Assembly (NCBI RefSeq): GCF_019649055.1
Contig: NW_026570226.1
Span: 1,364,001-1,428,000 of the forward strand
Length of the DNA: 64,000 bases
Reading direction: 5' to 3'
From: Paramacrobiotus metropolitanus
Taxonomy: Eukaryota > Tardigrada > Eutardigrada > Parachela > Macrobiotidae
In this document: positions 53,366 through 64,000 of the stretch, piece after piece
Position numbering within the stretch: position 1 is the stretch's first letter
How the letters are laid out: the number at the start of each line of letters is the position of its first letter
Notes under the pieces: generated by a model
Databases searched by the model: none
What the model was told of the DNA's origin: nothing
Seen by the model: the letters and a program-made list of their open reading frames with translations, nothing else
Translations under genes and position numbers: made by a program

Positions 53366-54307
53366 CCGTTCCAATAGGGAATTTCTAGAATTTTCCTCCG
53401 TTTTTGTTATTGTAGTTGTGGTTACTAATCTTGCGATGTTGTATTGTGCATTTTAAGGTCATGGCTTAATCGAGTAGGTTTGGTGCGGTTTGGTTTCCTT
53501 TCTGGGATTGGATCAATTTTTTCTTCCGCCTTGATCGGCTTTAGTGCCATGACTCGCCGGTCTTGGACTTGTGGCGATTACTTTGAATTTTCGGGAATCT
53601 TTTTTTAAATGCTATTCTGAAAATTGATACACTGTGCTATGCCGAACCTGTTTGAGGCCGATTGCTTGTCAGCTAAGATGTACCGTAACACAGAAAATTT
53701 TTGAAACCTTCCCTACAAATTTATTTTGACGCAAAAATTTCGTATACGATAGCTGATCAGCCGCACCCGGACACTTGATCTGCCTATTGGGTATAAAGCA
53801 CAAAACCAGAGAAAATACCAGCAATTAAATAACCGAAAATTTTTCTGACATAACTACACATTTCGCAATAGACGGTGCAGAAAGTGGGAATAGTGCAGTA
53901 ATACTCATAGAGAATTCCGGAAATTCTGCAATTAAATTTATTACTGTGCAGTGTGCACCAGCAGTAATTGATTAATTAATTGCACCAGCAGCACCAAGTG
54001 ATTAATCAAGTACTTTCAGCTACATCTTTCTACACGTTACTTATTTCATTTATTCCATGAAATACCGCATACTTTGCAATGCATAGCGTTTTAATTTCCA
54101 ACAGCAAGTGTATCTTTCAACCGATACGCTAGTAAACAGCAAACATTATTCTCAATGCATCCGCGAAATAAGCCAAAAAGCATCTTAATCCTATACATAA
54201 CAATGACTAACCGCAAAACTGGTGCTATAAAACAGCCAAACCTTTTTGGTATGTATCAAAAAGAAACGAAACATAAAGAGTTGTCATACATTCGGTCAGA
54301 CAAGATT
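53366..54307. other. Rac-HSP90 convergent intergenic region
   Basis: 0.94 kb between two convergent genes, expected to hold both 3' UTRs. No gene, RNA or mobile element supported. Confidence 0.6.
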
Positions 54308-57304
54308 TTAATCAACTTCCTCCATCTTTCCGGCCTCGTCGTCTCCTTCCAGAGGCGGCACGTCATCCATGTTGACAGCTTCATTAGCGGCATCGCCAGC
54401 GCCCTCCTGTTCATCGATACCTAACCCCAGCTTGATCATGCGATAAATACGACCGGCGTGAGTCTGCGGATCTTCCAGCGAGAAGCCCGAGCTCAGCAAA
54501 GACGTTTCGTACAAAAGCACAACGAGATCCTTCACAGACTTGTCATTCTTGTCCTGATCAGCCTTCTGGCGCAATGAGTCGATGATAGGATGGTCGGGGT
54601 TGATTTCAAGGTGTTTCTTGGCTGCCATGTATCCCATCGTTGAAGTATCGCGCAGAGCCTGAGCTTTCATGATGCGCTCCATATTGGCCGACCAACCATA
54701 CTGACTTGTAACGATACAGCAAGGCGTAGAGACCAAACGGTTGCTGACAGTCACCTTCTCAACTTTTTTATCCAGGATATCCTTCATCACCTGCCAAAGC
54801 GCAAAAACTCGGTAAAAAAACAGAGAGAGCAAAATGAAACGCCGTTAACCAAGACATTTTGGACAAACTATTTTGAAAATGTCGAACTTAATTAACATTG
54901 TAAAACTTTAAAGCAAATCGCAAATTACTCAAATTTTACTCTACTGTACCTTGCACAATCCTTCGAACTTGGCTTTTGCCTCCTCGAATGTCTTCTTTTC
55001 ATCCTCATCACCCGGAAGTTCCAAACCCTCCTTAGTGACCGCTACCAAAGTCTTTCCGTCGATTTCCTTCAGCTGCTGGACGGCATACTCGTCAATAGGA
55101 TCTGTCATGTATATCACCTCCAAGCCGCGTTTTCGCAGGCGTTCGACGAAGGGAGAACCAGCCACTACTTCCTTGTTCTCGCCGGTAATGTAATAAATGG
55201 CCTTCTGGTTCTCCTTCATGCGGCTAATGTAGTCCTTGAAGGAAACCATCTCGTCACCGCTGGCAGATGTGTAGTAACGGAGGAAGTCAGCCAGTTTCTT
55301 TCGGTTGGTATGATCTTCATGAATACCCAATTTGATGTTCTTGGCAAACTGATCGTAAAACTTCTTATACTGATCTTTATCCTCTGCCACTTCATCGAAC
55401 AACTCGAGGGCCTTCTTCACCAAATTCTTACGAATAACTTTGAGAATCTTGTTCTGCTGAAGCATTTCACGAGAGATATTCAGAGGGAGATCTTCGCTGT
55501 CCACAACACCCTAAAAAAATCAAAATCTTAAAGCGATCGCCGCAAACTAGACTGCAGCAAGATTATTATCGTGGTACAAAGAAATTACAGAAAAAAACAA
55601 ACCAACGAACCTTAATGAAGTTGAGATAGTCGGGGATGATTTCTTCGCAGTTCTCCATGATGAAAACGCGGCGCACATACAACTTGATGTTGTTCTTCTG
55701 CTTCTTGTTCTCGAAAAGATCAAATGGAGCACGACGAGGAATGAACAACAGGGCACGGAATTCCAGCTGGCCTTCCACGGAGAAGTGCTTCACGGCCAGA
55801 TGATCCTCCCAGTCATTGGTAAGGCTCTTATAGAATTCTGCATACTCTTCTGTGCTGATGTCCTCGGGATTACGAGTCCACAGAGGCTTAGTCTTGTTCA
55901 GCTGCTCATCCTCGTGGTACTTTTCCTTAATGGTCTTTTTCTTCTTCTTTTTGTCTTTACCTTCCTCGTCATCCTCAACGTCTTCGACTTTGGGCTCATC
56001 GTCATCTTTCTTTTCTTCGCCCTCCTTCTTCTCTTCTTCCTTCTTTTCGCCTACATACCAATCAAAGGTGATTATTAACAGTATGCACTATTAACAGTAT
56101 GCAGTTAAATAAGTGTTTAAAACATGAGAATTTTAAGTATTCCTGCAACTTAATAACCGGTAAAAAAGATAGCACATCTTTTTAAATACGATTCTGCAGT
56201 ATGCTTAGCATATTAACGAAAGATTACAATAATGGGAACTTTCAAAACTTTTGAATTTAGAACATGCAAGTACCTTCCGCCTCTGGTTCTTCCTCCAGCT
56301 CCTTGTCGCGTTCTTTCTCGACCACAAGGTAAATTGGGTACCCGATGAACTGGCTGTGCTTCTTGATCACGTCTTTCAGCTTCTTCTCCTCCAGATAATC
56401 AATTTGGTCTTCCTTCAGGTAGAGCGTAATTTCCGTTCCACGGCCCAGCGGCTCGCCGTTGTCCGTACGCACTGTGAAAGACCCACCGGCACTGCTTTCC
56501 CAAATGTAGCCTTCATCGTCGTTGTTCTTGCTGCGGACCACTACCTTATCGGCAACCAGGTAGGCAGAGTAGAAACCCACACCGAACTGACCAATCATGG
56601 AAATATCAGCACCGGCCTGCAGGGCTTCCATGAAGGCTTTCGTCCCGGACTTGGCGATGGTACCCAAGTTGTTGACCAAATCAGCCTTAGTCATGCCGAT
56701 ACCGGTATCCCGGATGGTGAGCGTCTTCTCATTCTTGTTGGGCGTAATTTTGATCATCAACTCTTGCCCGCTTTCCAGCTGCTTGGGATCGGTAAGGCTG
56801 AGGTAACGAATCTTGTCCAAGGCATCGGAAGCGTTCGAAATCAATTCACGCAGAAAGATCTCTTTGTTGCTGTAGAAGGTGTTGATGATCAAACTCATCA
56901 ACTGCAAGAAAACAACGTCATCTTAGTATTTTACCTAATCACGTTCGTTATGGTGAATAACTAACAAAGTTTGAAGTTTAAACTGCATGAATTATAAAAA
57001 AACCAATAAAATAATACGCAAATCATAATAATTTCGAACTTCCAAGTTATCAATACGCCGGTACTACATTTTTATGCGCTTTTATGACATCAAGTGACAA
57101 ATATCATTTATTTCAATAGGAAATAGGGTTTTATTTGATTGTAAGGTTTAAAAAACCACCGAAATCGGAATTGTCAAGCGAACACCGAAGCAGTTAGACA
57201 TAGAATTCTGATTTCTCTATAAAAATTAATAAAATCCATACCTGGGCGATTTCCGCCTGAAACGCGAAGGTTTCCGCTGGTCCTTGTTGTTCTTGCTCTG
57301 GCAT
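54308..57304 (-). CDS. HSP90: Cytosolic HSP90 chaperone (724 aa)
   Basis: ATP-dependent chaperone for kinases, receptors and other clients, in the cytosol. Exons 57304-57242, 56901-56274, 56050-55611, 55510-54950 and 54790-54308, phase-consistent (2175 nt). The N-terminal ATPase domain includes [37 protein letters not shown] and [19 protein letters not shown] charged Glu/Lys linker follows (about 56050-55930), then the middle domain ([32 protein letters not shown]) and C-terminal dimerisation domain ([14 protein letters not shown]). The protein ends MEEVD, the TPR co-chaperone docking motif that marks the cytosolic form. The length matches the family. Divergent from HSC70; heat-shock-like elements lie in the shared upstream region. 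Confidence 0.97.
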
Positions 57305-57440
57305 TTTCGGTATGGCTTGGAACTTCAATTAAAAAGCTGCAGAAATGAAGCTACAAACGTTGGGAAGTTCACTCAAAGCTCACCGCAACTCAGAAACTAA
57401 AAATTTCAGAAAGCGACGACCCGGCAACTGCACTGACGAA

Positions 57441-57449
57441 TTTATAAAT
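57441..57449 (-). promoter_or_regulatory. Candidate TATA box of HSP90
   Basis: TTTATAAAT lies about 137 bp upstream of the HSP90 start codon, downstream (in the direction of HSP90 transcription) of the HSE-like repeat at 57524-57541. The motif is short and near-palindromic; function is inferred from position. Confidence 0.45.
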
Positions 57450-57523
57450 CTGTGGCAACTGCGAAGCGGGACTCGTTGTCAGATCGCCGATAACCACACC
57501 TACTTTGATCGATCATCGAACTC

Positions 57524-57541
57524 GACTGTTCTAGATCTTTC
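57524..57541. promoter_or_regulatory. Imperfect heat-shock element (four 5-bp units)
   Basis: GAC-tg-TTC-ta-GAT-ct-TTC follows the alternating nGAAn/nTTCn pattern with two imperfect units. It lies about 80 bp upstream of the candidate HSP90 TATA box, a typical position for HSF1 binding. Confidence 0.5.
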
Positions 57542-57830
57542 CATGGTACTTGCGTCTTGTACTGCTGTTTCCGGTTACCAATTCCAATATTTCAGCATGA
57601 GACGGCCGTAGCATGCGATAAAATTTTAAATTTGAATGGTTCAACTCATGGCCGTTTGGCTTCCTATACGATACATATCGGTTCGGGTTTTTAATCGTTT
57701 ATCGTACTGTATCTGGGTGCAACACAAGTAGCTCGAGCACGGCTTAACCGCTTCAGAGCCGAACGGCTTCTGACCGACATTCGGTGTAAATGGATTTACT
57801 GCACTGCGGAATGGAATTCCAAATACGCCT

Positions 57831-57845
57831 TTTCTGGAACTTTCT
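57831..57845. promoter_or_regulatory. Perfect three-unit heat-shock element
   Basis: TTTCTGGAACTTTCT matches nTTCnnGAAnnTTCn exactly. It lies between the divergent HSP90 and HSC70 genes and could serve both. No other perfect three-unit element was noticed in the region. Confidence 0.6.
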
Positions 57846-58515
57846 ACAGCATCGCTCAGAGACCCGATACTTGGTAACGAAGCGGGAGCGCTGCACGCAC
57901 GGTGCGATTCGGCTTTTTAATAAGTCTCGGTCATTTCCCTAATTTTCGCATTTGAAGGTTTTCGAGAGTTCGTAAGGCAGTAATTCGGGAGTTTTACTTT
58001 TGACCTTGAAGTTTCCAGTTGTTTCAACTTTCAACTCCAAATCAAAAGGTAAGAGCTTGCGAAGCTACTTTTTCAAGATGCTTAACGTAGAAAATTTGCA
58101 CGTATGTGCTTGATTTTCGCGGTGGTTGCGGAATTTTCCATTTTGTAATTTGTGCCGTACTTTGCTCAGTCTAGAGTAGTTCTGGATTTCGTCCGTGTAA
58201 TTTGACTTTGACCAAACTTATATTTTGTTCTTTTAATTTTAGGCTTGTTTGTTAATATCAGCATCGGTACCCTTTCGATAATAAATTTGAAGTAAATTAT
58301 TTTTTGACAAGACAGGAATCCTAAAGACCTGAACTTCGTGGTTGTTGAATATTTCCGGCGTTTCGCCGTAGTGTTCTTTTGTAGCTTTTAACTTTGTCGA
58401 ATTTTAGTTAAGAACTAGGTGTATGATTGTATCAAATTTTTTTACGCGTATTTTCTTGGTATCAAATATCAGAGGATTCAAACTGATTCAGTGCGTTGGT
58501 TTTGTGTAGTACGAA

Positions 58516-61375
58516 ATGGCTAAAGCTCCAGCAATTGGTATTGATTTGGGAACGACGTACAGCTGCGTTGGTGTCTTTCAGGTACTTGGTTGCTTTCATT
58601 TATAGTGCCAAAATTAAATTATGTTGATTACATAATTTTGATGATTATTATCGATTTAGCATGGAAAAGTGGAAATTATCGCTAACGATCAAGGTAACAG
58701 GACAACACCCAGCTATGTTGCCTTCACCGACACCGAACGGTTGATTGGAGATGCCGCTAAGGTAGGAAACTACGAATTAAAAGTGCTTTTGAAAATCGCT
58801 GAAACAAATGATAAGGAATTATTGGTGGTAGCAATTTTTCTGGATTAATAATATTGTTTTGTTGATAATCTGCAGAATCAAGTGGCCATGAACCCTATTA
58901 ACACCGTATTCGACGCGAAACGTTTGATTGGACGTCGTTTTGATGACTCCAGTGTTCAGAGTGATATGAAGCACTGGCCTTTCAAAGTCATCAACGATGC
59001 CACCAAGCCGAAGATTCAGGTGGAATACAAGGGAGAAACCAAAACGTTCTTCCCGGAAGAGATTTCATCCATGGTTCTTACCAAGATGAAGGAGACTGCA
59101 GAAGCGTACTTGGGCAAGACCGTAACGAATGCAGTCGTTACAGTGCCGGCCTATTTTAACGACTCTCAGCGCCAGGCGACCAAAGATGCCGGGGTGATCG
59201 CGGGATTAAATGTTCTCCGTATCATCAACGAGCCTACAGCCGCAGCTATCGCTTATGGATTAGATCAGAAGGTAATTCAACTACTGTAGCGAATTGAGTT
59301 GTATTCATTTGAGGACATAATTCATTCGGGAGTAGCTTGAAAACATTTTTGTTTGAAATTACAGGTTGGAGGAGAACGCAATGTACTGATTTTTGATCTC
59401 GGTGGTGGTACTTTCGATGTGTCCATTCTGACTATCGAAGATGGTATCTTCGAAGTAAAATCGACAGCCGGCGACACCCATTTGGGCGGTGAAGATTTCG
59501 ACAATCGGATGGTAAATCACTTTGTCCAGGAATTCAAACGCAAGCACAAGAAGGACATATCCGACAACGCCCGTGCTTTACGTCGTCTGCGAACTGCTTG
59601 TGAACGCGCGAAGCGCACGCTTTCGTCCAGCACTCAGGCCAGGTAAATTTTTTTGTTTTCTGAAGTGTTGTGAAAGAATATCAGTTTGTTTTGCTGGTAG
59701 TGTGGAAATCGATTCGCTATATGACGGTATCGACTTCTACACGAGCATCACCCGTGCCCGCTTCGAAGAGTTGAATGCTGATTTATTCCGAAGCACTCTG
59801 GACCCTGTGGAGAAGGCTCTGAAGGATGCTAAGATGGATAAGAATCAGATCCACGATATCGTCTTGGTTGGTGGCTCTACTCGAATTCCCAAAGTCCAGA
59901 AGCTTCTGCAGGTATTTACTTCGGTTTTTTTACCGCTTAATGCTTACAGTAGTTCACTTGGTTTACTACATATGTAATTGTATTGCTTTCAAGATTTTGT
60001 AATTTAAAAATGTACTTTCATAGTATTTCTGTAAACGTAAGAAATTTGCTTATTTAGGACTGTTTCAACGGAAAAGACTTGAACAAATCCATCAATCCCG
60101 ATGAGGCCGTTGCCTACGGTGCAGCTGTTCAGGCCGCCATTCTTTCTGGCGACAAATCTGAAGCCGTACAGGATCTGCTGTTGCTGGATGTGGCCCCTCT
60201 GTCTTTGGGCATTGAAACTGCTGGCGGTGTGATGACATCGCTTATTAAGCGCAATACTACCATTCCCACCAAGCAGACCCAGACATTCACAACGTATTCG
60301 GACAACCAGCCGGGTGTACTCATTCAGGTCTACGAGGGCGAACGCGCTATGACCAAGGATAACGTGAGTTGCTTTAATATTGAAATTTTGATTGAAATGT
60401 GTTACGTTGCGTTAAAGTGAGTTGTTAATTTGATATTTTTATTGCAGAATCTATTGGGTAAATTTGAACTGACCGGCATCCCTCCAGCGCCGCGTGGTGT
60501 TCCTCAAATCGAAGTCACTTTCGATGTGGATGCCAACGGTATTCTGAACGTATCCGCTGTGGACAAGAGTACTGGAAAAGAGAACAAGATCACCATTACC
60601 AACGACAAGGGTCGTCTCACCAAAGAACAGATCGAGCGCATGGTTAACGAGGCGGAGAAGTACCGCGATGAGGATGAGAAGCAGCGGGACCGTATTTCTG
60701 CTCGCAACGCCCTGGAAAGCTACTGCTTCAGTATAAAACAGACCTTGGAGGATGAAAAGCTGAAGGATAAGATTGATGCAGGCGATCGCACTACGATCAT
60801 GGGCAAAATCGAAGAAGCGCAAAAGTGGATGGACGCCAACACGGTAAGCAAACAATTTGCGTCGACTATTATCATAATATCTATATATCGTAAAAGAATA
60901 ATAACATTACTGTTCTGTTTACTGTAATTATGGATAATAGTTGATTGTGTTTTTATAAATTGTTACGGTATAAATAGTACTGGTCGGTTCATTGATCCGG
61001 AAATTTCTACAACATTTGTTAATTTTTGTTTAGCTGGCGGAAAAAGAAGAGTTCGTGTTTTTATAAATTGTTACGGTATAAATAGTACTGGTCGGTTCAT
61101 TGATCCGGAAATTTCTACAACATTTGTTAATTTTTGTTTAGCTGGCGGAAAAAGAAGAGTTCGAGCATAAACAAAAAGAACTCGAGAAGGTGTTTAACCC
61201 CATCATTTCCAAAGTGTACCAAGCAGCGGGAGGTGCTGGTGGCGCTCCCCCCGGCGGCCCTGGTGGATTCCCGGGCGGCGGTTTCCCTGGAGGTTTCCCC
61301 GGAGCTGGCGGCGCTGCTCCTGGTGGTGGTCATGGAGGCAGTGGCGGTGGGCCAACCATTGAAGAGGTTGATTAA
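58516..61375 (+). CDS. HSC70: Cytosolic HSC70/HSP70 chaperone (662 aa)
   Basis: ATP-dependent chaperone. Exons 58516-58581, 58660-58761, 58876-59271, 59365-59642, 59701-59911, 60058-60363, 60448-60843 and 61142-61375 total 1989 nt in frame. HSP70 signatures: [24 protein letters not shown] and [17 protein letters not shown]; linker [17 protein letters not shown]; substrate domain [20 protein letters not shown]. After a Gly/Pro-rich GGFP-type tail the protein ends GPTIEEVD, the EEVD motif of cytosolic members. Seven introns make it look like a cognate (HSC70) rather than an intronless stress-induced HSP70, although an upstream HSE is present. Intron 7 contains a duplicated acceptor (60947-61162). 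Confidence 0.97.
60947..61162. repeat. 108-bp tandem duplication spanning the last HSC70 splice acceptor
   Basis: Two apparently identical 108-bp units, 60947-61054 and 61055-61162. Each contains the intron 3' end, the TTTAG acceptor and the first 21 bases of the last exon (encoding LAEKEEF). Using the upstream acceptor (exon starting 61034) gives [10 protein letters not shown] and then an in-frame TAA, so only the downstream acceptor gives a full protein. Confidence 0.92.
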
Positions 61376-61908
61376 ATCGGGTTTTTTATCTGTTTCTTTT
61401 TAATTAATCTTCAGTCGTCGTTCTTGTACACTGCGAAATTCGTGTTTAAAGAGAGGCAGTACATTTGTGAAATACGGCAGTAGTTTGTGAAATATGTAGC
61501 TTTCCGTGTCATACGTATTTCATGAATGTACTATGATTAGTGAACTCCATCAATGCGTAATTATTTATAAGTCAGTTTTCTCGGGATTTTTCTGTTGTGG
61601 CATGTTTGGATCGGATCCTTGACAATAGAACCGCTGCGTTTGTCGTTGTTAATTTAAGTTGCGCGCGTTTATGATATGAGAAATAAAGGATGCCGGTTCG
61701 TGTTTATTGGCTCGACGATAGAATCGTTGAATAAATTAAGTACTGTAGTACAGTAATAAAATCGTTCTATGCTCAATTGCTCATTGTGAGTCATGACCCG
61801 TCAACATTAATTATGTATTCGCGAAGCATTTGAAAGCCTGATTTTGAGAGGTGCAATCTTTCCAAAAAAATCAATTTAGATAAAATGCGTTTACTGTAAA
61901 AGCAGTTT
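61376..61908. other. Convergent intergenic region after HSC70
   Basis: About 0.5 kb with HSC70 3' UTR sequence and AATAAA signals near 61681 and 61730. No gene supported. Confidence 0.65.
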
Positions 61909-63865
61909 CTATAAGGTCGTGTTTTCGACATGAGCCGATCCTAGTTCAGAATGCGGAGAGGGTGTTAATGTATTTCGAGACGGAGTATCCTCCGCTATGC
62001 TGGGCGCCGAAGAAGAGGTTTCCGCTAAATGCAGAATAGATCCCTGGGTGAGACTGTCGGCATCCACCGCCAGATCCATTGTGCTTTCCTGCCATTCATA
62101 ATTGACATCACAGGAACTGGGTAAGGTTGCCCGTTTCGCCGGTAAACTGACATCGTAGAACGGATAGCCGGATAAATGGGGCCAGGGTGGTGGGGCGGCA
62201 AAGTGGCCATTCTGATAATAAGACACTTTCGGCATCGCATAAATATGTGCCGGCGACGACGGATGATGGGTGGATGCGGAGGTGGAGATACATGTCACGG
62301 TGGCCTGCAGCTTCTTCATGCGTATCCAGCAGCATATGAAGATGATTGCGCAAATCAGTGTAATGGCCAGTGCAACAGCCAGCACCAGTAGACCGATGGA
62401 TAAGCTGTCCAGTTTGTAATTTGGCGACGTATTTGGATCGGGAATACAGGATATTATCTTTGAAATATTGTATCTTTCATATGACAGCTGCAACAGTGAA
62501 TTCCCGGTGGGCTGTAGAAGTGCCAGAATTTCCTGTCCCGGTAGCACAAAGCCAGGTGGCATAACAACATAGAAGCATAGTTCCGCCCTGGAACATAACA
62601 ACCAGATTGGTACAGTAAGTACGAGGCCAAAGTCATCAGGATCTAGAGTTACTGGCAAGGAAAACTTAAAGTTTACCAGTTAATTCTTAGTTCCAAGTTA
62701 TTTAATTTTTTAAATTGGATCATACTCACCATCAGTAGTAAGTAGTTGAAAGTTATTGGTTTAACAGCTAATTTGCAAATTGCGCTGCAGTTACTTTACA
62801 GTAACTGTTACCGTTCATCGGATGCAATTAACGCTTCGATGACTGTGCTTTCTCAGAGTTTCTCAGCACTGTAATTCTGGGCTTCCATACGTGTATTTGT
62901 TTAAGGCACTGCATAATGATATATCAAAATTTTTACTCTTACTGATTCATATCGACCACTCCATCCGTAATTGTATAACGAACTTTCTCCGCAATAAAGT
63001 TCACCTTCTGGCCGTTGTACAGGATTGTGCTCTCAAGAGAATGTAAGATATCCGCTTTATAGTTCTCTAATATTTGCACATTTTGCTTAGCCACAACTTT
63101 CAAAGCGCTATTTTTGTCCACGATAAATACCTGAAAAAACGAATGCATGACTGGCACTGTATAGATGTACGTAAAATTAGTTAATGTTGAGAAAGTTGTT
63201 GTACTTTTAGTTCATCAACGGTTTCGATTCCGCTATCTGGTCCCAGCAATGAGTACTTCTTTATTTTGATCTTGAAGAATCCTCGGTTATACTGACTAAG
63301 ACTTTCCTGGGATCGCAAAGTTAGTTGCTGATTGTCCAGGAAAAACGCCAAGGACGGCTGGGCATAAGTTGTCCGCGATTGATAATACAAAGAGGTCATC
63401 GAGAAATTTGTACCGGCTGGAAACAAACGGGATAGACTAACCACCGATGAGTTTATCGGAAGGTCATAGGTGACAGGTATCAGAAGATCTTCCGGGGGTG
63501 GTCCGCCGAGCTCTGTCGAACCTACAATATAGAGAAGTGTTTAGCTAATCAAGAATTTTTGGGACAACTGTTGCAATATAAGTTCTATTTTCTCGCATTC
63601 GAAAAGGCACTTGTATTTTAGTATGACATGTGGTTGCAATTCAAAAGGTATAATTGTTACGTCCTCTGTCAGTAAACAACAAGAACTGCTACTAAATCAT
63701 TGAGTTTTCCCGGTAGCTTGAAACATGAAAAATTATTACGATTACCTATACATATTCGGTTCACCTATATCAAGAAATATTTTCCAAGTTGTTTTATGAC
63801 TTACCGAAGCAACCGCAGATGATGACAGAAATAAACACAGTAACAATTTTCGATCCCGTCTCCAT
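61909..63865 (-). CDS. Type I single-pass membrane protein, family not recognised (455 aa)
   Basis: Exons 63865-63805, 63521-63205, 63130-62943, 62784-62726 and 62651-61909 join in frame (1368 nt). The small fourth exon (donor GTATG) is the least certain. Exon 1 encodes a signal peptide (METGSKIVTVFISVIICGC). The ectodomain of about 270 residues has beta-rich, domain-like sequence (VVSLSRLFPAGTNFSMTSLY, AKQNVQILENYKADILHS), some N-glycosylation motifs (NSS, NFS, NIS) and few cysteines. The membrane helix near residues 305-327 is SIGLLVLAVALAITLICAII, followed by CCWIRMKK and a roughly 120-residue cytoplasmic tail rich in Ser, Thr, Pro and His. A sarcoglycan- or cadherin-like adhesion protein crossed my mind from the layout, but no motif proves it. 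A receptor or adhesion role is inference. Confidence 0.7.
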
Positions 63866-64000
63866 AACTAAATTAATTATCGTGAACTAACTAGAAGTAA
63901 CCCAGGTAGAACAAGTAAATAAATTTTAAAAATTGGTGCACCGGTTATACAACCAGAGAAATATATTCGATTGTATTAATTAATTTTACAATTGTATCTT

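Larger units (their letters stand above)
57305..58515. promoter_or_regulatory. Shared HSP90/HSC70 bidirectional upstream region
   Basis: 1.2 kb between the two start codons, with no gene. It contains the HSE-like sites and a TATA-like motif listed separately. A noncoding first exon of HSC70 may lie here, since CAAAAGGTAAG near 58049 resembles a splice donor and AATCAGAG-type sequence precedes the ATG. Co-regulation is an inference from arrangement. Confidence 0.6.

Noticed and set aside
55785-56964. Long plus-strand ORFs (up to 237 codons) opposite HSP90
   Set aside because: They are antisense shadows of the strongly codon-biased HSP90 exons.

Overview
The window is a gene-dense animal nuclear sequence with intron-rich genes, mostly short GT-AG introns (tens to a few hundred bases) and an AT-rich background. 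Every identified protein is metazoan in type: receptor guanylate cyclases, an SLC5 transporter, an RPUSD4-type pseudouridine synthase, Mediator subunit 6, Rac, cytosolic HSP90 and HSC70. The tandem receptor-cyclase cluster and compact introns would fit an ecdysozoan. A small, charged, cysteine-free protein with a mitochondrial-like N-terminus makes a tardigrade plausible, but that is inference and was not tested against any database.

Layout. Positions 305-35318 hold four head-to-tail receptor-type (membrane) guanylate cyclase genes on the minus strand. Each has a signal peptide, an ANF-receptor-like ectodomain, one membrane segment, a kinase-homology domain, a coiled coil and a class III cyclase domain. 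Copies 1-3 are close paralogues. Copy 4 is divergent, has fewer introns, lacks the catalytic Asn and has no recognisable last exon. Positions 36230-37450 (minus) encode a 237-aa hydrophilic protein. Positions 39375-45711 (plus) hold an 18-exon SLC5/SGLT-like transporter of 649 aa whose introns carry a 1.3-kb element with direct terminal repeats and a 291-bp MITE. Convergent to it, 45771-48528 (minus) encodes an RPUSD4-like pseudouridine synthase. MED6 (49600-51053) and Rac (51763-53365) follow on the plus strand. HSP90 (54308-57304, minus) and HSC70 (58516-61375, plus) are divergent and share a 1.2-kb upstream region containing heat-shock-element-like repeats. A single-pass membrane protein gene (61909-63865, minus) closes the window.

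For copy 1 of the cyclases, the transporter, RPUSD4, MED6, Rac, HSP90, HSC70, the 237-aa protein and the last gene I traced every exon by hand, and reading frames close across all junctions. For cyclase copies 2-4 only key exons were traced. Structural oddities include four GC-AG introns, a 14-nt microexon carrying cyclase catalytic residues, and several short tandem duplications that copy splice sites.
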